Source: Siphlonurus alternatus
Lineage: Eukaryota > Arthropoda > Insecta > Ephemeroptera > Siphlonuridae
Direction: 5' to 3'
Assembly: GCA_949825025.1 (NCBI GenBank)
Contig: OX463783.1
Span: 29,595,154-29,659,153, forward strand
DNA length: 64,000 nucleotides
The translations under genes and the position numbers were made by a program. Within the stretch, counting starts at the first letter, position 1; every line of letters begins with the position of its first letter. Below the pieces are notes generated by a model. It was not told the DNA's origin. It saw nothing but the letters and a program-made list of their open reading frames with translations, and searched no databases. Below are positions 20,701 to 33,744 of this stretch, in pieces.

Positions 20701-20865
20701 CAGTAAAAACTTGTTATTACACAACTTGTTGTTAGGTAAAACTTGATTTTGAGTAGAAGAGATTGCAGTCTAAAAAAGTAATTTGCATTGAGATAGGAAA
20801 TACTTGATATAGAGTGAACATAATAATTTTGTGGGTCCCTTGTCTTTACGTAATAACAAGTACTG
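20701..20865. mobile_element. pogo/Tigger-like MITE with TA duplication
   Basis: TA at 20699-20700 and 20866-20867 flank CAGTAAAAACTTGTTATTAC and GTAATAACAAGTACTG. It inserted about 30 bases downstream of the splice donor of the exon at 20561. A foldback-family fragment (GTCAGGTTTGAACCCACAAC) follows at 20882. Confidence 0.8.
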
Positions 20866-21087
20866 TAATAAAAAGTTTTGCTGAGGTCAGGTTTGAACCC
20901 ACAACCCTCTCCTTTTATTGATGCTTCAAATGTATGCGCCTCGCGATACTCGTTTGTGTCGCTAAGGTCCATCTTGAAAGGGAGGAGGACTAGGACATTG
21001 TAAATGCATTTCCAGTGCTCGTGTTTTCCATGTGATGGCGCTTCCATGTCCTTAACTGTGCTGCTGATATTTCTAGAAATTATATAG

Positions 21088-21325
21088 AGGCCAAAATTTT
21101 CTCCAGAAGCCACCATGTTATTAGAAAAGTTGTATTTTTTCTTGCTAACTCTTAAAGGTATGAATTTGAAAACATCTCCATTTAGTGGTCTTCTGATAAT
21201 GAATCAAGAACTCATTTTTCTCTAAAAAATGTCTCAAGATGTTTTAGTAATTACGGCTATAATGCAGGCTTCAAGTGAGCTAATTTTGTGGTGTTCCCAC
21301 CGTCCTGTCCAATCCTATCAGGTTT
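21088..21325. mobile_element. GAGGCTTCAAGT-family MITE copy
   Basis: It shares AAATTTTCTCCAGAAGCC, CATCTCCATTTAGTGGTC, GATAATGAATCAAGAACTCA and GTGGTGTTCCCACCGTCC with other members at 32973-33238, 54190-54244 (fragment), 59180-59450 and 60337-60608. The ends are degraded here. Confidence 0.6.
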
Positions 21326-21546
21326 GAACCTGCTCCTTTTATTCCTATTCTTTTTATAAAGAGAGGCGTCACTCTGTGTTTTCAACAATTCTTTTTTTAA
21401 ACAGTTCTCGGTCTCTGAAAATTCTGAAAAATATCAGAGTAGCATAACTTTGCACCCTCAATTCATTTCTGCAATAAAAAATTGTTAGCTCAATACTTCA
21501 AAACTGTCTCTTTGTACTTTCTGATAAATTCAAATCTGCCTTTCAG

Positions 21547-21665
21547 GTGTTGTGATAAGGATTGTAGCTCTCATCGAAAAGTGCAAAGAGCTGGTTTTGA
21601 AGCTGACGGTCTCGTTTATTAAAATCTGATTAAAATCTGAAACAAAAGGGATTTCTTGTAAGTCT
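21547..21665 (+). pseudogene. Broken copy of the terminal exon
   Basis: The acceptor TGCCTTTCAG is intact at 21546. The sequence aligns with the exon at 3983/25928 (GTGTTGTGATAAGGA, CGAAAAGTGCAAA, TTTTGAAGCTGA), but small indels shift the conserved frame into TAA after the GFEADGLVY region. Homology continues about 200 bases downstream to AAATTAAGTTCATCTCAGT at 21832-21850, the same end word as at 4152 and 26097. This is therefore an older duplicate of the whole 3' end. Confidence 0.5.
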
Positions 21666-23610
21666 GTTTGACTCTGTTTAGCTTCAAATTATTTAAATTT
21701 TTGATATTGTCTAATGCATTATTTGCAGCATCTTGAATATGGAATCATTGAAAGAACATAAATATTAGTTAATATTGTTTTTTTTTTTTACACCAGAGGA
21801 AAAATTCATAAATTCAACTGGGATTATAAAATTAAGTTCATCTCAGTATTTTTTTTTTTTTAACTTAACATTAAGGTTTAAAAAAAAAATAAAAAAGTTT
21901 ATGTTTATGTTATACACAACATGAAAATTATGAAACATCTTAAAATTTTCTTTGCATTGCACCCCTTATCAGTAGCTAAAATATCAGGTAAACAATTTTG
22001 ATCTAGTTTTCGAGTTATTAATTTTTAATAATTTTGACTAATTTAACATTGAAGCTCAATTTCTCCATGTTGAATTAGTCAAATTTAATAATTCATAACT
22101 CAAAAACCAAAACTTCACTTCTCTCTGAACTGATGAAGAACCTAGACGGTGCGAAACGTCTTCAAAATGTAGATATTTAACTATTTTTGAAGTGAACCTG
22201 TGACCGCAAGATTTTCTCCTTCTGTGACTTCTCGATCGGTAAGGTGTTGCTGGTTATTCCTATCCTTTCCTTTAAAATATATGACTCGAAAACTAAAATT
22301 TGTATACCTGATATTTTAGCTTCTGGTAAAGGATGTAAATAAGGAGAACATTTTTTAAGACATGTTTCATAATTTTCATGTGTGTGTGTGTGTTTCTTTA
22401 CCATTGGAAGTTACTTTACCCTTAATAATGCCCATTGAGAAGAGGCCTTGTGGAAAAATTAACTAGATCTTAAACTTTACTCTCTACTGAAAAATTATTA
22501 TTGAAGATATAATAACTGTATAAATTCATTCTTATGAGGAAAGGTGAACCATTGCAGTTGGATGTATTGATAAAAAGAAAGAGATAGGAAAAGGTAACAA
22601 GTCTCTCCACGATAAATTGTCCGTAGTGAGGAGAGTCTTGATGGCACAGATTACATACCTTTATTTACATATTTACAAATACATTTACAATATAACATTT
22701 ACTAATTTAATTTATGAATATATATAGATTTGGGTTATCTGTGTCATTAAAGCTGTCCTCACTACGGACAATTCATCGTGGTAATTAAAAGGCTTGTTTT
22801 GTTTTTTGTTTTTTTAAGATGAAAAACTATATCTGCTAACCAAAAAGCTATCCTAACAAATTAGAAGTATAATACCCCTGGCCGCCAATGATTTTTATAG
22901 CAACACGTTACCTATTTGTTTGCATTCGGTATGAAAATAGAAGGTCATTGAAATATATTTTATGTTCCCTCATCTTTCCTCTGATGTTATATATAGTTAT
23001 CCGACTTATAATATTTTTGTTCCTTGACTCCATGATGCTGCAAGTGCATTAATGAGTACGTAATGAAACTTACACGTTTTAATTAATTTGAAGGTTTTCA
23101 ATTTTGTATTAGCCGGTATTACACGATAGAATTTTTCTAACTATTGCATACAATTTTTTCTTACAAGAAAATTTCATCTCCATATACAAACAAATGGAGT
23201 TCAAATTTTCTTGTAAGGAAAAATTGTATTCAATAGTTAGAAAAATTGTATCGTGTAATACCGGCTTTATAGAAACAATCATAAGTGATACTAGCAAGTA
23301 TTCATTTTAATTTTAGATTTCACTGCATCTTATATAATTATTAAAATTTTATATCATTATCATTACAATATATGTCATATAGTATATATACATATTGCAT
23401 ATCATTGTATATTATTATAATATGAAAAAGAGCAACTTTTGTTTAGTTGCTCTTACTTTATTTTGGGTGTAGAACTTAGTACGGGCCTTGCCTTTTTTTA
23501 CATCCCCTTGGGCAGTTTTTCCTTTGTTGACTATGACATATTTGTATAATTTGTTTGTTTTCTGCTCAATAAAACATTTATTATTATTATTATTATGAAT
23601 AGTCTGAACC

Positions 23611-24464
23611 GGGTGCAGCCCTTTTGCGCCGCGGTCAAAATTTCTTGAAAAAGGTACAGGTCTTTTGCGCCGCGGTCGGTATAGGTCTTTTGCGCCCCTA
23701 CACAGCAGGGTGCAAACAGGATGATTGCGCCCCCTGGTTTTGAGGCTGTGACTAGGGTTTAACATAAACATACTTGAAACCTCTTTTCTAGCTGGAACCA
23801 TGCTATCTCATTGCGATAAATTTAATTCAAAAATTAATATTAGACTACAATGCATTGCAGTATATATATTTTTTTAAGCGTAACTGTGTATTTAATTTCA
23901 TAAATATACTCAATAAATAATCTTTGTAAGAAATCCACGGAAGAAGTAAAAAATTATTTTATATAATAGTGATGATATACGTTCCTGTACAATCTTAATC
24001 CAAAAATGACAAATGCTATAATAAAATTCAATGGTAATTCAGTCACTAATACTTTTAGAAGTATATACGCACATGAATTTAAATTTATTCTAAATTTATA
24101 AAAGTTATATTCTTTTAAAAACATTCATAAAAATAATTATTAGACATTTTAACAAAGATTAAAAAGCTCACTGCTTCAACTATAATATTAAAACTTAAAT
24201 TACTGTATGATAAAAAATATTTTATAGTTATATACTTGAACATTAAATATATTTATACACAATTTAAAAAAATATGTATAATATATAATGAATAGATAGA
24301 TAGCTTTTGCAAATATCGGCTGACTTCTGATATTTTGCTTCACTTATAAAGACTTTTAATTTATAATGATAATTTTTCTCAGCACCTTTTGGAATTCAGT
24401 TGTATGCAAAAAATAAAAGATCTATATAATTATAGAAAAGAGCAATATGGAGTATTCACCTCAA

Positions 24465-24500
<36 letters not shown>

Positions 24501-25288
24501 ACAACGAATAGAGTTCATTAGAGGGTGCAAAGTTATGCCATTCTGATTTTTTTCAGATTTTTTTAGAGGCTGAGAATTAAGTATTGCTAAAAAGTTGTGC
24601 CAAGGTCGGGTTTGAACCCCCACGCTCCTTTTGTTTGTATCCTTTTATTAAGAGAGGCGTCAAGCGGCGCATTACTCTCTCAGTACTTTCAATAACTTTT
24701 TGAAATTAGTTCCCGGACTCTAAAAAAAGCAGGAAAAAATCAGAGTTGCATAATTTTGCACCCTCCATCTATTTCTGCAATAAAAATTATGAGGTTAGCA
24801 CTCTATTGTGATTTGTTTGATTTGTTGCGAAAATTAAAACACCGAACTGCGATACCTGCAGCTGAGATACCTATTCGCTTCAGCTAAATTGTAATATTTT
24901 GATAGCAAACAGAAATATAAAGAATAAATCAGAGAACTTACATTTTTCAATACAAAATCTCTGGTTTTATGAATAGATTTCTCAACAATTTTTACAATAA
25001 ATATATACTGTACATATAACAAAGTTATATTATTATAAATAATATTATGATACATTAATAAAACTTTATGCCATGAGATGACGTGTTCAGCTAGAAAAGA
25101 GGCTTCTAATATTTATGTTAAACCCCAGTCGCAGCCTCAAAACCGGGCGGCGCAATCGTCCTGCTTGCACCCTGCTGTGCAGGGGCGCAAAAGACCTGTC
25201 GACCGCGGCGCAAAAGACCTGTTTACTTGACCGCGTTGGGGCGCAAAAGACCGGTCATTAAGGGAAATCGGTGCAAACGTCTTGCACC
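23611..25288. mobile_element. Foldback/Mutator-like element, duplicate copy
   Basis: Counterpart of 1753-3336 with the same 9-bp flanks GTCTGAACC (23602-23610 and 25289-25297). It retains about 90 bases around 24390-24497, including a T-run of about 35, that are missing from copy 1. This shows how the two copies have drifted. Confidence 0.8.
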
Positions 25289-25855
25289 GTCTGAACCTTA
25301 TTTTTTTTATAAAAATTGATATACAGTATAATATATTAAATAGCTTAATATCTGTAACAAAACTCAATTTGATAAGAAAAATGTGTGGTCACCTTAGTTA
25401 TTATTATTTTTTTTTTAATTTAAGGGTCCAATTTTCTTTGTTCTTTTTTTTTTATACATATTTTTCTGTCTTATAAAATAACATTTTGTGTTGTATTATA
25501 TTATAATATATACTGTATTACAGTATGGACCTCCAATTTTTTACTGCAAAAAGAGGATGCAAAGTTATGGCACTCTGATTTCTATCAGATATTTTCGAGT
25601 GCGGAAAGTATTGCTAAAAAGTGTAAAAAGTTTTGGTGAGGTTGGGTTTGAACCCACGCTCCTTTCATTAATTAGTATCCTTTTTATTAGGAGAGGCATC
25701 ACTCTGTACTTTCAATAATTTTTTGAAAATAATATCCAAACTGTAAAGAAATCTGAAACATATCAGAGTATGGCAAAACTTTGCAGCCTCTCTTCATTTT
25801 TTGCAAAAAAAAAAATAATAATAATTGAGTTGAGACAGTCAGCTTCAAATCCATC

Positions 25856-25906
<51 letters not shown>

Positions 25907-25927
25907 TATATTTATTTATTTATTCAG

Positions 25928-26033
25928 GTGTTGTGATAAGGAATCATATCGAAAAGTGCAAAAAGCTGTTTTTGAAGCTGATGCATGGTCTCATTTAATT
26001 AATAAATCTGAAGCAAAAGGGAATTCTGATTAG
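25928..26033 (+). CDS. Candidate terminal coding exon, copy 2
   Basis: Same exon as 3983-4088: acceptor TTATTTATTCAG, phase 2 entry, 34 codons to TAG at 26031-26033. This copy lies downstream of the 74-base exon at 14440 on the same strand, and the phases agree (2 to 2). A transcript could join them across about 11.4 kb, with or without other exons. The (ATTT)n tract before the acceptor is shorter than in copy 1. Confidence 0.45.
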
Positions 26034-28029
26034 TCTATTTAGCTGCAAATTAATTAAATTTTCGATATTGCCTAATTTATTGCTCAGCATCTTAAATTAA
26101 GTTCATCTCAGTCGGCTTTTTTTTTTTTTTTTTCAGCTTATATAAGGGTAAGGTAACACGCCCAATGTTAAAAATATACGTATTACCACACATAAAAATT
26201 ATTAAACATATATCTTAAAATGCTCTCCTCTACATGCATCCCCTATCAGAAACTAAAATATCATTTATATCTATTTTTATTTATTATTACAAACAATTGG
26301 TTATTTAAATTCTTTCTAGTTTTTGAGTTATAAATTTTTAAAATTGACAAATTTAATTTTAAAGCATGAGGTAAAGAAACTTTAATGATTTAATTCATTT
26401 GAAGCATTTCAATTTAAAATTAAATACAAATAAAGACTAAGTGATATTAACAAGAATTAATTTAATTTTAGATTTCACTACATCTTGTATAATTATTTAA
26501 ATATGTTAATTTTTATCATTATATTATTATGAATAAATATATATATATATATTAAATATAGTATGAACTTTAATGTTTTTATGAAAATTGCCTCATAGTA
26601 TAAAATTGCATATTAATCATAATAAGGGGCATTCACAAAGCCCTAAGGCCACATTTAGGGCTCGATAATTTAAGACCAGAAATTTTGGGTCTAAAAAGCA
26701 TGCCTAAAATCAGGCTTTAAATTATCGAGCCCTAAATGTGGCCTTAAGGCTTTGTGAATGCCCCTTATATGTAACAAAATTCAAGTGATTCTGTCTTATT
26801 AGTAATGAGAAAAATTAGGTAGAAGTTTAACATTGGCCTTATGGACGGAAACCGGAAAGGGAGCTATTGTGGGAGAACCGCCCCCTTGAATCTACTCAAA
26901 TCATAAGTGATTAAGTTTTATAGCATTCTCGAAATTTTAAAATTTATTTCATTCAATTCCGTCTGACAGAAAATTCCTTTGACTCACGCAGTAACTGAGG
27001 TCAATCGTTAAAATGTTCTCCTCTACATCCCCTATCAATCGCTAAAATATCAGGTATGCAAATTCGGTATAGTTTTTAGTTATTAATTTTTGAAGTTGAC
27101 AAACTTAACATGGAAGAAAACATTGGGCGTGTTAACTTACCCTTAATTAGCCCTTAACTAGAGCAATACCCGAAGGTAAGGTTGTACCTTAGAATAAATT
27201 TGCACCTGAGAACTAATTTCGTTTTTCCTATCTTACCAATGCTTTCCAATTTTATATTCTCGTCACTACTTCATTATTAAATTTTGCAGTGCGGAGAGAA
27301 ATTACATTAATAGTGAATTAATATATTATTTGTGAAAAAAATCAAACTAAGAAATGTTATTTGTAAGCGGATATATAGGAACATACGTAGAAAAAATATT
27401 TATTGGGAAGGGTGGTAGTTGCATTGACCCAGCAAGAAGAAAAAAATTACAACCTAGCTTGGTCAAAAGCTTTAACGATTAATCTCAGTTACTGCTGGAG
27501 TCAAAGAATGTTTCCCTGCAAAAGAATTGAATGAAATAAATTTTAAAAAATCGAGAATGTTCTAAAACTTAATCACTTATGGTTTGAGCAAATTCAAACC
27601 TTGCAGCTTTCTTACAACAGCTCCATTTCCGGTTTCCGTCCATAAGACCAATGTTAAACTTCTACCTCAGTTTTCACAAAACTGATAACACAGATTTGCT
27701 TCAAAATTTGTATGCTACCTATTGATGGTGAGTTCTAAGTCTCCTGCAAGTCTTGTTGCATTCAGGCGCTACGATTGCGAGATATCAACCTACTGAGATT
27801 CATCCTTAACTTTTTTCCTTCACAACAAATATTATTTTAACGTGTGTCCTCTTTTTAAACTAAGTTATTAACTGTACCGTAATTTTGATAGACTGCAGGT
27901 GTAATAAATACTGTAAATTTAATATGGATGGATAATTAAGGTAACTAGTTTTTAAACCAGTTTGTTTAACCCCACAATCTGTTAATTTTTACTCTATTTT
28001 TATCACAATTTGTGTATGTTTTGTTGTAG

Positions 28030-28103
28030 ATGGTCATTCTCAACGCCGTGGCTGACAAGACCATCTCTTCACACATGAACCTCCAGGGTTTAGTGCTTTC
28101 AAG
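28030..28103 (+). CDS. Candidate 74-base coding exon, copy 2
   Basis: The acceptor TGTTTTGTTGTAG and donor TTTCAAG/GTAAAA are both retained, and the single open frame is kept. The second codon is GTC (Val) instead of GCC (Ala), and one further change is synonymous. No matching terminal exon was found downstream within the window. Confidence 0.4.
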
Positions 28104-29977
28104 GTAAAAATGTCATTTTTATATTCATATTCATCTTTATTGCTTTTCGATTGTACATTACAATATAAGCACGTCAATATCAGTGTGAGTGGCAACCTCA
28201 TGGTGCTTGTCAAACTATTCTAAACATAACAAATTTAATAACAACAAAAGACAAACAAAACACAAACACTATAAGGCTGAAAATACGAGCTTTCTGTTTT
28301 GTGCCTAAACAGATCGAAGTCGCAACTCCAAAGTCGCAACTTTTAACCCTGGCAGAGCCAGGCTATGTAAGTGGAGGGGGTTTGGCTCAGTGACGTCACT
28401 TCCAATCAGAGAGGGCGTTACTGGTTTTGCGACTTCTAGAAAAAGCTCGTAGTTTAGGTTTAACTCTCAACATATCAATCCAGAATAGGCAAAATTTATT
28501 GTAAACAGATTGAGACAATTGGACAATATTTTAATATAGCAAGTATATTATATGCAAAAAGCAATAACTCATTAACAATAAAATAAAAAAAAAAACAATA
28601 ATAATTTCATATATTCAACCTAAGACTCTAATACAATGATTATTTAACAATTTATTCCTAACAATACATCACAATAAAAATAACAAAAGATTGCTGAAAA
28701 ATAAACAAACATTGGGTGGGAACCAGGTGGAGATGTCCATTACCTGAAAAATTAATAGTATTAGTACAATTAAGATAATAAAATATTCTTCTAGCTGTAG
28801 AGTGGGATTGCAATTTCAGGGTACTGTATTTGATTATTGTTGAAGTTTTCATACTTTGATAATAATAATATAAATGTTTATTGAGCAAAAACACATAATA
28901 CAGTGACACAATTTTTAACATAATGCTCAAAGGGTGACTAAAAAAGGGGATCCCATTCACTAAGTGTTAATTAACAGATAATGGTACAGATAACTTGTTT
29001 TCAATTCTTTTAAGTACCGGTATTTTTTTCTACTTTGCTACAAATGACGTTCGATACTCGGGAGAAAATCCGTATAAAGTGTTGTGTAAACACAATGTCA
29101 AACTCTAGAAACTTGTAGAATGGAATGAGTAGCTAGCGCCAACAATGTCATTACGTTCTCTGCTCTGGTGGCAAAATTAGACACTACATCGTTCCACGTT
29201 TAACAATGAAAATGGCTACATTGGACAGACATTATAAACAATGTTTCGTTAAAACCATTGCGAGTAGAAGACTTTGGTTTCAAGCAATGCAAAATGGCTT
29301 AATTGAAGCCTCTATTAGTCCAAATCTTGTCTAGTAGCCATTGCCTGCAGTTATCTTTTAATTAGCTCCATGTTTTGCTACATATCACTTGGCCAATGAT
29401 ACTTGCTGCTTTCTATATTGATTACTACAAATGGAAATTATAGTCAAAGCATATTTTTTTAGAATACAAAAGTACTTTGCATGGGTCGCGATTTTCCATG
29501 CCCGTCTTTAACCGGTTTACACTTTTGCAATGTATGAGAATTGTTTGACAAAAATTTATTGAAAATAATTCATATTAATTTTATTGCTTTTCGATTGTAC
29601 AACAATATAAGCACGTCATAATAAAGAATAATCCCAAACAAATTGAAAGAACATCAATACAAAACATAAAATAATCCTGCATACAAACAAAATCAAAGCA
29701 GTATATAATAAATATATTATAAAATTTATTATAATACAGTAAAAACTTGTTATTACGTAAAGTCAAGGGACCCAGGAAATTGGGTTTACCTTATATCGAG
29801 TATACCTTATATCAAGTTTTTTCTATACCTGCAATACTAATTATTTTTTACGGGACCTTTACTCCGTTAATCAATATCGAGTTTTTACCTTATAACAAGT
29901 TACGTAACAACAAGTTTTTACTGTATCACACCCTGCAATTTAATCAATCACTCCAAAACATAGACAGTAAATATATA

Positions 29978-30416
29978 TGCTGTTGGTATGAGTTTTTTAA
30001 GGAATATGTGTTAAAACTAGGATGGATACAGTGAGAAACACATGGGTGATGAAGGAGTGAAAGAAAGCGTAATTGACAAGTATGAACGAAGTACACTACA
30101 TTGGTTTGGACATGTTGAGAGAATGGGTGATGAACGAATTGCAAAACAGGTGTTTAAAGGTAGTGTACAAGGCATGAAAGGATTAGGTAGACCTAAAAAG
30201 GTTTGGTTGGATGTGATTGCAGAATGTTTGAAGAACAGAAGTGTTAAAAGTACACAGTGTAATAGAGAGTGCAGAAGGCAAAAGAGTGTTATGAGTATTT
30301 CTGAAGCAAGTGGAGTATGCAAGAATCGAGTGCTTTGGAGAGCAATTTGTAGACGGCCGAAGTAATAATGCTGCTGGCTTACCCCGTAAAGGGATATAGC
30401 GTCATGTTATGTATGT
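29978..30416 (+). pseudogene. LINE 3'-end fragment, duplicate copy
   Basis: Counterpart of 16386-16823. The open frame 30042-30365 has the same encoded sequence, which argues that the segmental duplication is very recent. It is followed by an A-run (about 30455-30479). Confidence 0.85.
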
Positions 30417-31163
30417 AAATAATTTATTTCCAAGATACGGGAGAAAATTGTAATAAAAAAAAAAAAAAAAAAAAAAAAACTTCATTCGATTGTAACGGCT
30501 AAATTAAATTAGTTAAGTTAATAATAATAATAAAGTTAATATCCTTGATGCCATTTTACCCTTTAGAATGTGTCAGGTATTTCATCTTCTAAGTAATAAG
30601 AGTTATCTTGCGACCGAGTGGGGCTTACCAGACACCCAGATCATCCCTGCACTCTTCTGGGCTTCTACTACCAGATCTGTGCAGCCTGCAGTGGTAGTGC
30701 AATACTGCAGGGCAGCGGAGTATAGACAGCCATAAGCTGCCTTCCTCCTACCAACTCCACAATCTAGTAATCAGTCACTCCCATCCCAAGTCACGAAAAG
30801 TCTGCTGTGCTGGGGAATTGCACAAATTAGTCTTTTTAATATTATGTCGTATCCAGCGTTAAAAAATGACTGAGAGCTTAATTGCAGTAATGTTGATCGA
30901 ATTGATGTATAAAATTTTTACAGAAGTGACACATTTTTAACTTATTTTTACATCTGATTATGAGCTCTATTCAAATTAAGGAAAATAAACCATTTAGGTT
31001 GTGATAATCTTATTAAAAGAAAAGGATAGGAATAACCAGCAAAAGGCCTTACCGATCGAAAGAGTCACAGCAGGTGGAAATTCTTGCAGTCACAGAGGTT
31101 CACTCGAAAGTTTTTCTCGAAGAAAATGATTATGAGCTCTATATAAAAAACAGAACTACATAT

Positions 31164-32397
31164 TAACAGTTGATTGAAAAACATTTGGCTGTTGATAAAA
31201 AGTTGTTTGTCGCATTTGTAGATTTAGAAAAGGCGTATGATAAGGTGAATAGAAGTATGCTGTGGAAAGTGTTGTCCGAGTATGTGTAAATGATGAATTA
31301 CTGAATGCAGTAAAATCTATGTATGAAGATAGTAAAGCGTGTGTGAGGGTGAATGGTGGTTTGAGCGAATGGTTTGAAGTGAAGCGAGGAGTGAGACAGG
31401 GTTGTGTGATGTCGCCATGTCTGTTTAATGTGTTTATGGATAAGTGTGTAAGATTGGCTGGTATAGGTGAAAATGGAATTAGTGTGGGTACGATAATGTT
31501 ATGGTTGCTGTTGTATGCGGATGATGCATTGGTGTTAGCTGATAGCGAAGATGACTTGCAAAGAAGGTTAAACCGTTTGGAAGTGAGTACTAGTCGTATG
31601 GATTTGAAAATCAATGTGAGCAAGATAAAAGTAATGGTGTTTGGTAGTACAGATAGCAACGAGGCAAAAGGAATTTACCTAAAAAGAGAACAGCTGGAAC
31701 GAGTGAAAGAATTTGTATATTTGGGAAGATTGTTTCGGGAGGACGGAAGTGTAGATGGAGAGATTGATAGAAGAGTAAGTGCTGGCAGGAGGATTGTGGG
31801 TAGTATGGCAGGGTTGTGTCGCACTGAGCTGTTGTCTAATACGGCTAAGCTAGCTGTGTATAACTCTGTCCTAATACCAACTTTGATGTATGGATCTGAA
31901 GTATGGGTGTGTCAAACAAAGCATAGAAGTAAGTTGAATGCTGTTGGTATGAGTTTTTTAAGGAATATGTGTGGTAAAACAAGGATGGATAGAGTACGTG
32001 AGAAACACATGGGTGATGAATGAGTGTGGAGTGAAAGAAAGCGTAATTGACAAGTATGAACGAAATACACTACGTTGGTTTGGACATGTTGAGAGAATGG
32101 GTGATGAACGAATTGCAAAACAGGTGTTTAAAGGTAGTGTACAAGGCATGAAAGGATTAGGTAGACCTAAAAAGGTTTGGTTGGATGTGATTGCCGAATG
32201 TTTGAAGAACAGAAGTGTTAAAAGTACACAGTGTAATAGAGAGTGCAGAAGGCAAAAGAGTGTTATGAGTATTTCTGAAGCAAGTGGAGTATGCAAGAAT
32301 CGAGTGCTTTGGAGGGCAATTTGTAGACGGCCGAGGTAATAATGCTGCTGGCTTACCCTGTAAAGGGATATGGCGTCATGTTATGTATGTATGTACA
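31164..32397 (+). pseudogene. LINE reverse transcriptase fragment with complete 3' end
   Basis: Same element as 17572-18563 but extending to the natural end: the C-terminal GRPKKVWLDVIAECLKN, TAA at 32337-32339, a short 3' UTR (CTGCTGGCTTACCCTGTAAA) and an (ATGT)n tail. Motif A, motif B' and YADD are present. There are two frame breaks: the shared one near 31283, and a 4-base insertion near 31995 that is absent from copy 1. The frames used are 31262-32023 and 31971-32339. It is inactive and 5'-truncated. Confidence 0.9.
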
Positions 32398-32744
32398 TAT
32401 TAATGTACGCATCACTTCCGGAATTTTTCATTTTTGTAAACTCTCACACCTAATTGCATTCATGAGGTCTAACTTTAATCCTGCAGGCTTAACATTTGCT
32501 GATTTTGATTGTTGCAATAATCAACAAACTTAAGCTTGGCTTAAAGTTAAACCTCATCTATGAAATTGAGTTTCACTTGTTAAAATGTACTTAGTAAAAA
32601 TAAAAAAAAATAGTTGGAAAATAGTTTGCAAAATAAAAATAATTACAAAACTTAGCGCCTGTATGCTGTGCTGTGTATAACATAGCACCCTTGCAAAACA
32701 GGCTCAGTGAGTTATTATCCATCCCAACTGTTGAGTTTTTTTAC

Positions 32745-33238
32745 GGACGAGTTTCTACTCCGATTTTTGTCATATTTTTTTAGAGCCTGGTGTAGGTACT
32801 ATTTTTTAAAAATTATTGAAAGTACAGAGAAAATAGATGTTATTTTTTAATGAAAAGATTAGACTAAAAAGGTTCAAACCTGAGCTTTAAAATGACTTTT
32901 TAGCATTTCTTCCTTCCTCGCTGTAGCAAGATCAATCTGGCCGGTTGGTGGAAAGTGTTAGGAGGCCATATGGAGGCTTCAAGTGTTCCCCGGACGGAAA
33001 ATTTTCTCCATAATTATGAAGCCTCCATGTTAGAAAATTTGAATTTTGTCTCGGTAACTATTAAATTTGAAACCATCTCCTACCCCACCATTTAGGAGTC
33101 TATTGATAATGAATCAAGAACTCATGCATTTTTTTTTTCTAACAAATTTCTTTTATGCCAAAAAAGCAATTTTGAGTTTTTTTGTACATAGGTTTATATA
33201 GGATGGTGGGAACACCACAAAATCAGCTGACTTGAAGC
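32745..33238. mobile_element. Adjacent foldback and GAGGCTTCAAGT MITE copies
   Basis: At 32745-32910 the foldback family is recognisable from GATTTTTGTCATATTTTTTTAG, AAAATTATTGAAAGTACAGA and GGTTCAAACCTGAG. At 32973-33238 the other family is seen from GGAGGCTTCAAGTGTTCCCC to AATCAGCTGACTTGAAG, with partly inverted ends. Confidence 0.65.
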
Positions 33239-33744
33239 AGCCATTACAAAGTGAATCTCGAGACAGATCCACAAAATCGTCAATTAAATTACTTGTTTTA
33301 GGATTTACCTGTTGTTTAGTAAAGAATTAATTTTCTCTGCTACTTTAAATTTTGTCGTGTCTACTTTGCTAACTTTGCATGATATTTTCTTCCGTTGACT
33401 CGTTTCTGCTTTTAACTTCAGTCTCCTTTTTCATTTTTTGTTATAATTAATAATATTTTCAATGGTTTCTTGCGATTATTTGTAATTCAGTAAATGAAAA
33501 AAAAAATATGAAGTTTTGCAGTTTTATTAATTTATTTTAGTTTATCACATTAAATTCCAGTTAGTACATTTTGCGACTACATACCACATATAATTAAATA
33601 TAGCTGAAAAAAGACACTATGATAAACAATTTCAATTTTTACAAAAAAAAATATTCAAAAAATTTAGATTAACGATAGCAGTTGTAGTGTTTTAAAATTC
33701 TTGTTTTATATACCAGTAAAGAATAATTTTAAAATCATTAGTAC
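33239..33744. other. A+T-rich stretch, no feature seen
   Basis: Single-copy within the window, with T- and A-runs and no splice-bounded ORF. It ends at the 3' end of the minus-strand LINE. Confidence 0.4.

Larger units (their letters stand above)
21852..27312. repeat. Segmental duplication, copy 2, left block
   Basis: Near-identical copy of bases 1-5320. At 27304-27312 (acattaata) the sequence switches directly to the counterpart of 13721 onward. It contains copies of every element listed for 1-5320. Confidence 0.93.
27304..32159. repeat. Segmental duplication, copy 2, right block
   Basis: Near-identical copy of 13712-18563. It includes the 74-base exon, LINE tails, the pogo-like MITE, the LINE 3' fragment and the reverse transcriptase fragment. 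Beyond 32159 only this copy continues into the LINE 3' end. Confidence 0.93.

Noticed and set aside
25770..25920. N-terminal LFIYLFIYLFIY part of a long ORF
   Set aside because: This is translated (ATTT)n microsatellite. Only the part after the acceptor at 25927 is kept as a candidate exon.
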